This document shows positions 8,001 through 15,613 of a stretch of 64,000 nt of DNA, piece by piece. The stretch spans positions 1-64,000 of the forward strand of contig NZ_RXFT01000003.1 in the NCBI RefSeq assembly GCF_003952165.1. The letters run 5' to 3'. The stretch's first letter is position 1. Each line of letters opens with the position of its first letter. Source of the stretch: Variovorax guangxiensis. GTDB lineage: Bacteria > Pseudomonadota > Gammaproteobacteria > Burkholderiales > Burkholderiaceae_C. A program made the position numbers and the translations under genes. Below the pieces are notes generated by a model. The model saw nothing but the letters and a program-made list of their open reading frames with translations. It had not been told where the DNA came from and did no database searches.

Positions 8001-9790
8001 CCGAGATCCTTCAGCCGATAGTGCTGGCGGCGCGAGAGGTTCACGTCGCCGCCCCATGCGACGGCGCCGGTGGCGTTGTTGTCTCCAGCGTCGGCCGCTG
8101 CCGCGGCCTCGCCAGCCTTCAGCATGCGGTGGTAGGCCACGTAGCCCGAGAGATAGTGCTCCACGTCGTCGATGCGCACGCGGAAGCTGTGGTGCTTGAT
8201 GAAGAACGAGCCCGCGATGCGCGCCGGGTTGCGGAAGAACATCGCCAGCTCGGGCCAGAAATGGCCGTTGGCGAGGTAGCGCGCGCGGTATTCGAGCGCA
8301 CGGTCGAACCTGTCGCGGTCGAGCCCGGCCAGCAGTGGGCGCAGCTCGGGGTCGGCCTCCAGCCGCAGCACCATGTCGCGCGCGGCCATCATCAGTTCGA
8401 GCAGCGTGGGGAAGGTGGTGATGCGCTCCAGCACGAAGTCGAGGTACCCCGCCACGTTCTGCAGGCCGAACCGGTAGTAGCGCAGTTCGGGCCTGTAGCG
8501 CGTGAGCTCGTTGACGCAGTAGCTCAGCCAGTGGTCGTGCGCGCGCCAGTGCTCGGCGGCGATGAAGTGCTCGAAGGCCTTCTCCACCACCGCGAGCCAG
8601 CGCGCGTCGCGTGTGAGGCCGTACAGGCGCATCAGCCCGAAGGCGGCCTCTCCGTCGTAGTAGATGACGCGGAACTTGTCCTTCACGTCGAGCGCGGGCG
8701 CATTGAGCACGTGCACGAAGCTGCCGGTCTCCGGGTCCTGCATGTGGCGGATGCCCAGCGCGAGCTGCTCCAGCAGCGGCAGGTATTGCTCGTCGCCGGT
8801 GAGCTCGGTGTACTTGACCAGTGCGAGCAGGCACACGGCATTGCCGCCGAGCTTGATCTCGCTGCCGATGTCCAGCAGGTAGGCCGCGCGCGTGCCGTCG
8901 GGCAGGTTGGCCGGACGGATCAGCGTGCCGGCGAGGAAGGCCAGCGAGCGGTCGATGGCCGCCTTCAGCGTGTCGTTGTGGGTGAGCTCCCAGGCCTCCA
9001 GCATCGCGTAGGTCGAGCTCGCGTGGCGCAGCGTGTTGTAGGTGGGAATGGTGCGGTCGAAGCAGGGGAACCAGCCGTAGTGGAACTCGCCCGTGGGCTT
9101 GACCTGCGCGGCGAGGTAGTTGCCCGCGTCGTCGATCAGCGCATGCACCTGCTGCGCGTTCCAGTCGCTCAGTTCGCGAAAGCCCGCGGCCTGCCCCTCG
9201 GCGGTGATGGGCCAAGCGCCTTGGGCATCGACGTACACGGCCCGCGTGGTGAAGCACCACACCGGCGCAGCGTCGTCCGAAGGAAAGTCGAGCTCGCGGC
9301 CGAAGCGCCGTTTGGTGTGCAGGCGCAGGTTGCCGGTGTTGGGCTCGGCATGGTCCACGTCGCCGTTGTAGAGCACGGCGCTGCCGTGCATCTCCTGCGC
9401 GAGCAGGGCGAACTCGAAGCGCGCGTCGAAGGCGATTCCCTCGTTGAAGTAGTTGCGCTTGGTCTTCGCGAGCCTGGCCTTCAGCTCGCCCCAGTTCATC
9501 GGCACGACCTTGTCGACGATCTCCGCGCGAAGGCGCTGCGGAGGCTGCGCGCCGCGCCTGGCTTGCGCGGCGACGGCATCGGCGGCGGCGCGCCAGGCGG
9601 CCTCGATGTCCGAGCCCCGGCCCGAGGCCACGCGGGCCCGGCTGCTGGCCTCGCCGATGGCGAAGAAGACCACGCAACCCGCCTCGGCGGTGACCGGCGC
9701 CGCCGGAGGCAGCATGCCCGCCGGGTCCGCCAGGGCCTGCCTGGCGCGGTTCAACAGATCTGCGAGTGGATTCTTCGGCTCGTGATTCAT
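5030..9790 (-). CDS. Very large multidomain protein: alpha-helical N-half, CapA-like domain, MurF-like ligase
   Basis: One frame of about 1586 residues; I prefer the ATG at 9790 (MNHEPKNP), with 9805 as an alternative, because the 42-residue extension looks unconstrained. Residues ~1-200 are unassigned. Residues ~230-560 are an alpha-helical segment with repeated aromatic helices, like alpha/alpha-barrel glycan enzymes. Residues ~570-860 match the CapA/PgsA metallophosphatase fold: GGDVNL, NLECV, ANNHSGDYG, VHWGANLE, HVLQGIETYKG. Residues ~880-1180 are unassigned. Residues ~1215-1586 match Mur ligases, closest to MurF: P-loop GVTGTVGKSST near 1223, a lysine in AAYKSRIF, DDSWNAEVMSM, VLGRIVNLDKD. 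CapA plus a Mur-like amide ligase is the core of poly-gamma-glutamate synthesis, so an amide-linked polymer or envelope conjugate is inferred. No membrane segment or signal peptide is obvious, which is odd because CapA domains usually face outward. Confidence 0.8.
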   Translation of the reverse strand: MNHEPKNPLADLLNRARQALADPAGMLPPAAPVTAEAGCVVFFAIGEASSRARVASGRGSDIEAAWRAAADAVAAQARRGAQPPQRLRAEIVDKVVPMNWGELKARLAKTKRNYFNEGIAFDARFEFALLAQEMHGSAVLYNGDVDHAEPNTGNLRLHTKRRFGRELDFPSDDAAPVWCFTTRAVYVDAQGAWPITAEGQAAGFRELSDWNAQQVHALIDDAGNYLAAQVKPTGEFHYGWFPCFDRTIPTYNTLRHASSTYAMLEAWELTHNDTLKAAIDRSLAFLAGTLIRPANLPDGTRAAYLLDIGSEIKLGGNAVCLLALVKYTELTGDEQYLPLLEQLALGIRHMQDPETGSFVHVLNAPALDVKDKFRVIYYDGEAAFGLMRLYGLTRDARWLAVVEKAFEHFIAAEHWRAHDHWLSYCVNELTRYRPELRYYRFGLQNVAGYLDFVLERITTFPTLLELMMAARDMVLRLEADPELRPLLAGLDRDRFDRALEYRARYLANGHFWPELAMFFRNPARIAGSFFIKHHSFRVRIDDVEHYLSGYVAYHRMLKAGEAAAAADAGDNNATGAVAWGGDVNLSRRQHYRLKDLGGAHRMLGDIAALREADLGIVNLECVVATVGEQGVDKGEAGPYYYRARPEMLAVLTEAGIGMVATANNHSGDYGPEALMEQQALLQAAGIAHAGTGRTLEAALRPAFRRAGGVRVALFSLDATQPSFAATAASAGAAWLPLEDPAAWIATLAPRIEAARREADVVLVAVHWGANLETEPTQAEIAVGHAIVDAGADAALGTSAHVLQGIETYKGRPILHDAGDLLFDSVRNDLGDSGVFTLKLSPRGVEEVVFTPVGVGFGFSRQLEGDEARASSERFTAQCSALGTRMSPLPGGRCAVRLSPPARPAFHADPSGAGVQDFRPARAIAPLPTPRPEWLVDEVPREARIAPLQFGPLRLLGLRCVPRQIVGRRMLWIESFWSIDAPVAADLRLHFRALPMRSKRMPPWGEGMDHDPCDWMWPTSRWEPGRIYRDRYGLRPPRAGLLESDVLQIEVAVRGEWPELPPARRLTLWCGLRVPDLPVPLPERPAPVLWADRPGAGPSPAPVWTADELQRATGGRWLVEPPPGWYANSVVRGPVHMGVLPQPSLFVASDYRTLAVHESYSKPSSDNWDRHLELPRLQMALAGAVIAHTVEGLDAAFPLLQADDPIRAMLAMGEAARERFKGLVVGVTGTVGKSSTIAMLRDLLPERARVHTTVYNYNSRVGVPATLANLGPDTDVCILEMAQSGLWMDRGPISLMARPHVAILTEVGLSQTRQAPTLELTAAYKSRIFLGLEPGGVAIVPDHIPCLRQVVDMAALTAGAIWVVGSGPDANVRLIETRPEPGGGCRVRVAVPGRSFEYLFPVESAGLVRNSLLAFAALLAMGFDGEAACARMPQVRLPASVMQVRALRTQAGVQATLIDDSWNAEVMSMRNAMEFVRTWQRADSGPVLRKIGVLGRIVNLDKDAEAMHRSLAAPLLASGIEHLVTHGNEMRWLREEVPPELLGPHFDDAAQLAGYLGGFLRDGDLVLVKGDRDRSDFGSIPGLLQRL

Positions 9791-9952
9791 GCAGCCGTGA
9801 ATCATGACAGGCCGCGACACTGGCCGCCATCCCGTCAATCCATGGAATTTGCGCGCGGCCTGACCGCTGGCTGACCATGCGCTGCCGCCTGGAGTCTCAG
9901 CAACTCCGCCCGGCAATGCCCACTCGTGCCGGCCCCCGCACGAGGCGCAGCC

Positions 9953-10840
9953 TCAGGCCCAGGCCTCCATCACGGCCTCCTTCACCGCCTCGACCGCCTC
10001 GACCGCAACGGCCCGCCGGTCACCGCCCGGCGCCACCCAGCACAGCCAGGTGTGCGAGCGCCACCCGCTCCAGATCGCGAGCTCGCCGTTGCGCTCGCCC
10101 TGCTGCGCCTGGTCGAGCCGGATCAGCCCCGCGCCCATGCCGCTTGCGACCATGCTGCGGATGGCGCTTTCGTCATCGGCCGTGCGGCCCTGGCGGTATT
10201 CGCGGCCTGCGCCAGCGAAGAGCTTCTCGAGATGCACGCGCAGGACGCACGAGGGCGGCGTGCCGACCCACGGCAGGTTCGTGAGCTCGTCGAGCGACAG
10301 GCCGGGATGCACCTCGGCCACCGACGCCGGCAGCACCACGACCAGGTCGACCGCGCCCAGGCGGTGCAGCTCCAGTCCCTCGATGTGCTCCGCGTCGCTG
10401 AGCACGTAGGCGCAGTCGAGATCGCCGCGCTGCACGGCCGAGAGCGTCTGGTACGACAACCCCTGCCTCAGCTGCAGCGCCACCTGCGGATGCCGCTGCG
10501 CCAGCGTCACCAGCACCTCGCCCAGCCGCAGCGCGACCGGATCGACCACCGTGCCGAAGCGAACCACGCCCTGCGCCGCCCCGCGCAGCTGGTCGGCCGC
10601 CGAGCGCATGCGCATGGCCGATGCCAGCGTGCGCTCGGCCTCGTCGAGCAGGCGCACGCCGGCCTCGGTGAGCGACATACCGCGCGGCGTGCGCTCGAAC
10701 AGCTTCACGCCGAGCTCGTCCTCCAGCGCCCTGAGCTGGGCGCTGACTGCCGGCGCGCTGGTGAACACGCGTTCGGCGGCACGGGTCAGGCTGCCCTCGC
10801 GGGCGATGGCGACGAAGGTCTTGAGTTGGTAGAGCTCCAT
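9953..10840 (-). CDS. LysR-family transcriptional regulator
   Basis: A 295-residue regulator with the N-terminal winged helix-turn-helix (MELYQLKTFVAIAREGSL, then APAVSAQLRALEDELG) and a C-terminal periplasmic-binding-like effector domain. The ATG at 10840 is chosen because it gives the standard LysR start; the frame runs further upstream without support. It is divergent from the DMT transporter / Old Yellow Enzyme pair starting at 10987, and the 146-bp gap is the expected operator region. It therefore most likely controls that pair, with an electrophilic or exported metabolite as possible inducer. It may also influence the large gene downstream on the same strand, whose start lies about 160 bp after its stop. 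Confidence 0.9.
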   Translation of the reverse strand: MELYQLKTFVAIAREGSLTRAAERVFTSAPAVSAQLRALEDELGVKLFERTPRGMSLTEAGVRLLDEAERTLASAMRMRSAADQLRGAAQGVVRFGTVVDPVALRLGEVLVTLAQRHPQVALQLRQGLSYQTLSAVQRGDLDCAYVLSDAEHIEGLELHRLGAVDLVVVLPASVAEVHPGLSLDELTNLPWVGTPPSCVLRVHLEKLFAGAGREYRQGRTADDESAIRSMVASGMGAGLIRLDQAQQGERNGELAIWSGWRSHTWLCWVAPGGDRRAVAVEAVEAVKEAVMEAWA

Positions 10841-10986
10841 GGCCGCCGATTGTGAGCGCCGGCGCCGGATGCGTCCGTTCGCTTTTTTGGAGCCCCCTGT
10901 CCAAAGATGCGAATGGCAATGGCGGACCGCAGCCCCGATTCTTGGGGCATCGATCCATCGCAAAGAAAAGAAAAGGCTGGTTTCCC

Positions 10987-11967
10987 ATGTCCCGTCGCCA
11001 ACGCATCGCCGGCACCGCCGCGCTGCTGCTCGCCACCTCCGGGTGGGGCTCCCTGTTCCTCGTGAGCAAGAGCGTGCTCCACCATGTCGAACCGGTGTGG
11101 TTCACGCTGATCCGCTACACGCTGTCGGCGCTGCTCTTCGTGCTGCTGATACTGCCGCGCGGCGCCGCCCCGTGGCGCAAGCTGCGCCGGCATGCGGGGC
11201 CGCTGGCGCTTCGCGGCGCGGCGGGCTTCGGCGTGTTCAGCGTCATGCTGCTGGTGGGGCTGGCGCATTCGGTGCCCTCGCACGGCGCGGTCATCATCGC
11301 CACCACGCCCCTGACCACGCAGATCGTGCGCTGGCTGCTCGACGGCGTGCGCCCCACGCGCACCACCCTGCTGACCAGCGCACTGGCGCTGCTGGGCGTG
11401 GCGACCGTCTCGGGGCTGCTGGCCGGCGGCGCGGGCTCCCCTGGCGGGGCGAGCACGCTGATGGGCGACGCGATCGCCTTCGGCGGCACGCTGGGCTGGG
11501 TCTGGTACACGCGCGGCACCACGCGCCTTCCGGAACTCGACGTGATCGAGTACACCGCGCTCACGGTGCTGGCCTCGTGGCCCGTGCTGCTGGCGGCGGC
11601 GGTCGGCGCCTCGGTGCTGGGCTGGTCCGCGGTGCCGAGCGTGGAAGGGCTGCGCCTGTCGTGGCATGCGCTGCTCTTCGTGGGCGTGGTGCCTTCGGCC
11701 ATCTCGGTGCTGGCTTTCAACTACGGCGTGCGCGCGCTCGGCGCCGTCACGGGCACGGCGTTCCTCAACTTCGTTCCGGTTTCCACGCTGCTGATGAGCG
11801 CGGCCATGGGCCGGCTGCCCACCACGAGCGAGGTCGCCGGCATGGCGATGGTGATCGCGGCGCTCCTGATCCATACCGCATCGAGCCGCAAGGCTTCCGC
11901 CACGGCGGCTGCAACGATCGTGCCTCCACAGCAGAATTACCGGACCTGCGGAGCCACACCCTCATGA
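10987..11967 (+). CDS. DMT-superfamily (EamA) transporter
   Basis: A 326-residue inner-membrane protein with about ten hydrophobic segments arranged as two EamA repeats. The first begins at residue ~8 and carries the SGWGSLFLVSK signature; the second begins near residue 160. Family members export amino acids, nucleosides or metabolites. The start at 10987 is preceded by an A/G-rich stretch at 10963-10980. The stop overlaps the next gene's ATG (ATGA at 11964-11967), so transporter and flavoenzyme are translated together. The substrate is unknown. Confidence 0.88.
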   Translation: MSRRQRIAGTAALLLATSGWGSLFLVSKSVLHHVEPVWFTLIRYTLSALLFVLLILPRGAAPWRKLRRHAGPLALRGAAGFGVFSVMLLVGLAHSVPSHGAVIIATTPLTTQIVRWLLDGVRPTRTTLLTSALALLGVATVSGLLAGGAGSPGGASTLMGDAIAFGGTLGWVWYTRGTTRLPELDVIEYTALTVLASWPVLLAAAVGASVLGWSAVPSVEGLRLSWHALLFVGVVPSAISVLAFNYGVRALGAVTGTAFLNFVPVSTLLMSAAMGRLPTTSEVAGMAMVIAALLIHTASSRKASATAAATIVPPQQNYRTCGATPS

Positions 11968-13106
11968 GCACCAGCGACAGCGACAGCCCCCGAAGCCATC
12001 TCTTCGAGCCCCTTCAGCTCGGCCCCCTGCGGATCGACAACCGCATCGTCATCGCGCCGATGTGCCAGTACTCCGCCACCGAAGGCACGCCGGGCGACTG
12101 GCACCTGATCCATCTGGGCCACCTGGCGCTCTCCGGCGCGGGGCTGCTCATCATCGAGGCGACGGCGGTGGAGGCCGACGGCCGCATTTCGCCCGGCGAC
12201 CTCGGGCTCTACTCCGATGCCAACGAGGAAGGCCTGGCGAAGGTGCTCCATGCGGTGCGCGCGCACTCGCCGATCAAGATCGCCATCCAGCTCGGCCACG
12301 CGGGGCGCAAGGCTTCGAGCCGCGCACCGTGGGAGGGCGGCAAGCAGATCCGCCCCGGCGAACCCGGCGGCTGGAAGGCCTGGGCTCCTTCGGCCGTGCC
12401 GCATGCACCCGGCGAAGACACGCCGATCGCGCTCGACGCGGCCGGGCTGGCGCGCGTGCGCGACGCCTTCGTGGCCGCCGCGCGCCGCGCGGCGCGGCTT
12501 GGCATCGACGGCATCGAGCTGCATGCGGCACATGGCTACCTGCTGCACCAGTTCCTCTCGCCCATCGCCAACCATCGCGAGGACGAATACGGCGGCAGCC
12601 TGGAGAACCGCCTGCGCTTCCCGCTCGAAGTCTTCGAGGCGGTGCGCGAGGTGTTCCCCGCCGACCGGCCGGTGTGGGTGCGCGTGTCGGCCAGCGACTG
12701 GGTGCCCGGCGGCTGGGACCTCGACAGCACCGTCGCCTTCTCGCGTGCGCTGCAGGAGCGCGGCTGCGCGGCCATCCACGTGTCCAGCGGCGGCGTGTCG
12801 CCGCAGCAGGCGATCACGCTGGGCGCGGGCTACCAGGTGCCGTTCGCGGAACGCATCAAGGCCGAGGTCGGGCTGCCGACCATCGCGGTGGGGCTCATCA
12901 CCGAACCCGCGCATGCGGAGGCCATCATCGCCAACGGCCAGGCCGATGCGGTGTCGCTGGCGCGCGCGATCCTCTACGACCCGCGCTGGCCCTGGCATGC
13001 GGCTGCCGAACTGGGCGCGCGGGTGAAGGCGCCTCACCAGTACTGGCGCTCGCAGCCGCGCGAGTTCAAGGATCTGTTCGAGAACGCGGCCTTCGGCGCG
13101 CGTTAG
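11964..13106 (+). CDS. Old Yellow Enzyme-family NADH:flavin oxidoreductase (YqjM-like)
   Basis: A 380-residue FMN-dependent ene-reductase with a TIM-barrel fold. Seen in order: LFEPLQLGPLRIDNRIV, APMCQYSA (the cysteine after APM is typical of the thermophilic-like/YqjM subgroup), QLGHAGRKAS near residue 111, the HAAHGYLLHQFLSP active-site His-Ala-Ala-His near 190, and the C-terminal FMN phosphate site VGLIT...A-x-AILYDP. The family reduces activated C=C bonds such as enones and is often induced by electrophiles. Coupling with the exporter and the divergent LysR suggests a detoxification or redox unit. Confidence 0.92.
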   Translation: MSTSDSDSPRSHLFEPLQLGPLRIDNRIVIAPMCQYSATEGTPGDWHLIHLGHLALSGAGLLIIEATAVEADGRISPGDLGLYSDANEEGLAKVLHAVRAHSPIKIAIQLGHAGRKASSRAPWEGGKQIRPGEPGGWKAWAPSAVPHAPGEDTPIALDAAGLARVRDAFVAAARRAARLGIDGIELHAAHGYLLHQFLSPIANHREDEYGGSLENRLRFPLEVFEAVREVFPADRPVWVRVSASDWVPGGWDLDSTVAFSRALQERGCAAIHVSSGGVSPQQAITLGAGYQVPFAERIKAEVGLPTIAVGLITEPAHAEAIIANGQADAVSLARAILYDPRWPWHAAAELGARVKAPHQYWRSQPREFKDLFENAAFGAR

Positions 13107-13146
13107 ACCGCGCCGGTTGCGAAACGGCCCCTCGTCGCGCCGACCT

Positions 13147-13689
13147 TCACTTCAGCTCGCGATAGAAGAAGGTGGTGTCGCAAGGCTCGCCCTGCGGCAG
13201 CAGCGCGAAGCCCGGAATCGATCCGACACGCACCCAGCCCGAGCGCTCGTAGAGCCGCTCGGCGTCGGCACTCGATGTGTCGAGCACCAGGAGCGTCTTG
13301 CCGCGTTCGCGCGCCACCCGTTCGGCCGCCTTCATCAGCAGCGCGCCGATGCCCCGGCGGCGAGCGCGCCGATGCACGAGCATCTTCGCCACCTCGCCGC
13401 GGTGCGGCTGGTTCTCGGGCTGCGCGAGTACCACCTGCACTGTGCCGAGGATGCCTTCCTCGTCCTCCGCCACCAGCAGCGCGCGTTCGCCACTCGCCAC
13501 GCCATCGGCCACCCGACGCCAGAAGGCCTGCGCGCGCTGCGCGGTCAGCGGGTGCATGAAGCTCACCGATGCGCCGCCCTCGACGCAATCGGCCAGCACG
13601 GCGGCAAGGCCGCGCAGCTGCGCTTCGGAAACGGTGTCCAGCAGGCGGACGGCCGGGGTGCTCCCGGCGGAAACGGTCGTCATGTTCAT
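13147..13689 (-). CDS. GNAT-family N-acetyltransferase
   Basis: A 180-residue single-domain acetyltransferase. The acetyl-CoA binding motif is visible as VAKMLVHRRARRRGIGALL near residues 100-117 (the R/Q-x-x-G-x-G/A pattern), followed by the VLDTSSADAERLYERSGW motif near 135-152. Start MNMTT at 13689 overlaps the stop of the XRE-cupin gene (ATGA at 13686-13689), with a Shine-Dalgarno-like CTGGAG upstream. It is probably the enzymatic target gene of that regulator. Acceptor unknown; small-molecule or antibiotic-like amines are possible. Confidence 0.88.
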   Translation of the reverse strand: MNMTTVSAGSTPAVRLLDTVSEAQLRGLAAVLADCVEGGASVSFMHPLTAQRAQAFWRRVADGVASGERALLVAEDEEGILGTVQVVLAQPENQPHRGEVAKMLVHRRARRRGIGALLMKAAERVARERGKTLLVLDTSSADAERLYERSGWVRVGSIPGFALLPQGEPCDTTFFYRELK

Positions 13690-14330
13690 CTCCAGGAAGA
13701 AGGGGCGGTCGCGATCACGACGGCATAGCGCGTGTTCTTGCGCGAGGGGTTGTGAAAGCTGGTGGGGCGGTCGAGCACCATCGCCAGGCAGTCGCCGGTG
13801 GCGAGCCGGTGCAGCTCGTCGCCCACGGTGAGTTCGATGACGCCGTCGAGCACCCACACCTGCTGGTGGATGAGCGGCTCGCGCGCCGAGGTTTCGTAAG
13901 CCACGCGGGCGCCGGGCGGAAACTCCACCTCGACGATCTGGATCGGCGACGCGACGCCGCCGGGCGACACGTTCCTGCGCAGGTAGCCGGAGTGCGGATC
14001 GCGCCACTGCAGCTGGTCGGCCAGCCGCGAGACCGGCTCGGGAGCCGGGGCCGGCGCCTCGAACAGCGAGGCCAGCGATACGCCGAGGCCGGTCGCAAGT
14101 TTTTCCAGGACCACCGCGGTGGGGCTGCTTTCGCCGCGCTCGATGAGCGAGATCATCGAGCGGCTCACGCCGCAGTGCGTGGCGAGCGCGTCGAGCGAGA
14201 AGCCACGCGCCGCGCGCAGGTCGCGCACACGCTGGGCGATGCGGTCGTTGAGGCCGGACGGGGTTTCCGTCTCGGCCGATTCCTTAATTTCCTTCATATT
14301 GGATGAAATGTCCACCATAAAGGAAATCAC
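13686..14330 (-). CDS. XRE-family regulator with C-terminal cupin sensor domain
   Basis: The N-terminal helix-turn-helix (RVRDLRAARGFSLDALA, then VSRSMISLIERGESSP) is followed by a cupin domain (EVEFPPGA, LIHQQVWVLDGVIELTVGD, HNPS). This architecture is that of small-molecule-sensing repressors of the PuuR/SutR type. The open frame starts at 14330, but ATGs at 14318 and 14297 (MKEIKES) are possible; 14297 would place an inverted repeat over the translation start. It is coupled to the GNAT gene by a 4-base overlap. It lies only 27 bp after the upstream esterase gene on the same strand, so some readthrough is likely. Confidence 0.88.
   Translation of the reverse strand: MISFMVDISSNMKEIKESAETETPSGLNDRIAQRVRDLRAARGFSLDALATHCGVSRSMISLIERGESSPTAVVLEKLATGLGVSLASLFEAPAPAPEPVSRLADQLQWRDPHSGYLRRNVSPGGVASPIQIVEVEFPPGARVAYETSAREPLIHQQVWVLDGVIELTVGDELHRLATGDCLAMVLDRPTSFHNPSRKNTRYAVVIATAPSSWR
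14287..14327. promoter_or_regulatory. Inverted repeat at the XRE-cupin start, candidate autoregulatory operator
   Basis: ATTTCCTT (14287-14294) and its exact complement AAGGAAAT (14320-14327) are separated by 25 bp and straddle the ATG at 14297. Position and symmetry suit a dimeric repressor acting on its own gene and the GNAT gene. The site is inferred from symmetry only. Confidence 0.4.
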
Positions 14331-14357
14331 GTCAAGCCCGCCAGCAGAATCCTCCGG

Positions 14358-15437
14358 TCAGCGTGGAGGCCCGACCAGCGCAGCGCGCGCGGCCTCGGAG
14401 GGAAACACGCAGGCCACGTCGTGCGCGCAGCCCGGCACCACCACGACCTCGCGGCGCTTGCCGGGCGCGAGCAGCTTGCGGTCGTACTCTGCATAGGCCA
14501 GGCCCCGCTGCATGCGGAACGAGCCTTGGGCGAGCGCCGCGCAGGACTTGTCGAGCACGCGGTAGGCGGTGCCCTTGGCGTCGTTGCTGTCCAGCGCGCC
14601 TTCCAGATAGCTGATGTCGGCCTGCACGTACTGCTGGCGCGCCTGCGCGGCGGTGCGGCCCAGCCATGTGGGCAGGTCGTCGGTGCCGTACTTCCAGCGG
14701 TTCATCTGCGGGCATGCGGCTGTGTCGGGCGTGGAGAAGCCGGTCACGGAGGCACCGTCGGCCGAGAACTGCGGGCGCACCGGGTCGAAGTAGAGCCAGG
14801 TGCTCGGGTCGGCGACCACATAGCGCATGGCCGGCTTGCCGTCGTGCTGCGTGAAGGCGATGTAGCGCTGCACGAACTGCCCGCCGGCCGAGAAGCCCGC
14901 GACGGTGATGGTGCGCAGGCTGGGCCAGCGCCGCGCGATGTCGGCGACCAGCGCATCCATGACCGCGAAGGACCCGACGCGATTGCCAGATGCCGAGCGC
15001 GCGCCTTCGAGCCAGGAGCCGCAGGTCCACAGCAGGTCGCCGGGCTGCGCGACCGGCACGCCCACGGTGTTGCAGCGGCCGGCCACCGCCTTGTCGGCCG
15101 CGACCTGGAAGAGCGGCGCGATCACCAGCGTGTCGCCGAGCGCATCGGCGTTGCGAAGGGTGCGCAGCGCGGCCTCGAATGTCTTGTTGGCATCGCGCGA
15201 ATGGCCGTGCATGGCGATCAGCGCTCTGGTCGGCCCGGCGGTCGCCGGTGCGTCGGGATCGAGCGACGAGTAGAAGTGAAGCGCGCCGCCGGCCCCTGGC
15301 GGCGTGAAGCTGCGCAAGCAGTCCGCGCCCGCCGAGTTCATGCAGGCAGAGGCATCGGCCGTTGCCGCATGAGCCGGCCATGGCGCGATGTACGCGGCGG
15401 CGAGGGCCAAGGAAAGGAACCATCTGTAGCTGGGCAT
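14358..15437 (-). CDS. Secreted alpha/beta hydrolase (esterase, polyester-depolymerase-like)
   Basis: A 359-residue protein starting at ATG 15437 (MPSYRWFLSLALAAA) with a signal peptide cleaved near AHA-A at residues 22-25. The nucleophile elbow GFSAGG is near residue 178, in a context (TITVAGFSAGGQFVQRY) like PHB depolymerase/feruloyl esterase-type hydrolases. The oxyanion region IAMHGHSRDANKTF is near 75. Several cysteines (ACMNSAGADC, CPQM, CAHDVAC) suggest disulfides and export. Likely a periplasmic or extracellular esterase; substrate unknown. It is divergent from putA with about 175 bp between the starts. Confidence 0.8.
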   Translation of the reverse strand: MPSYRWFLSLALAAAYIAPWPAHAATADASACMNSAGADCLRSFTPPGAGGALHFYSSLDPDAPATAGPTRALIAMHGHSRDANKTFEAALRTLRNADALGDTLVIAPLFQVAADKAVAGRCNTVGVPVAQPGDLLWTCGSWLEGARSASGNRVGSFAVMDALVADIARRWPSLRTITVAGFSAGGQFVQRYIAFTQHDGKPAMRYVVADPSTWLYFDPVRPQFSADGASVTGFSTPDTAACPQMNRWKYGTDDLPTWLGRTAAQARQQYVQADISYLEGALDSNDAKGTAYRVLDKSCAALAQGSFRMQRGLAYAEYDRKLLAPGKRREVVVVPGCAHDVACVFPSEAARAALVGPPR

Positions 15438-15613
15438 GTTCGTGCGACTCCCGGGATGGAACGGAATGGAAGCGGATTCTCTGCCCGCCACATCCGGCGA
15501 AGCTGACTTGCCTGCTGCTTTACATAGCGATTTGCTCTACCGAAGCGCCGCTCTTCGAACACAAATTCGGCAACGGGGCGCGGATCATCCAACAAATCCC
15601 ACCACGGACCGCC

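Noticed and set aside
5039..9874. 1611-codon open frame on the plus strand opposite the large fusion gene
   Set aside because: A codon-phase shadow caused by high third-position GC. The translation is Arg/His/Val/Ala-rich with no domains, while the minus-strand frame shows clear CapA and Mur-ligase motifs.
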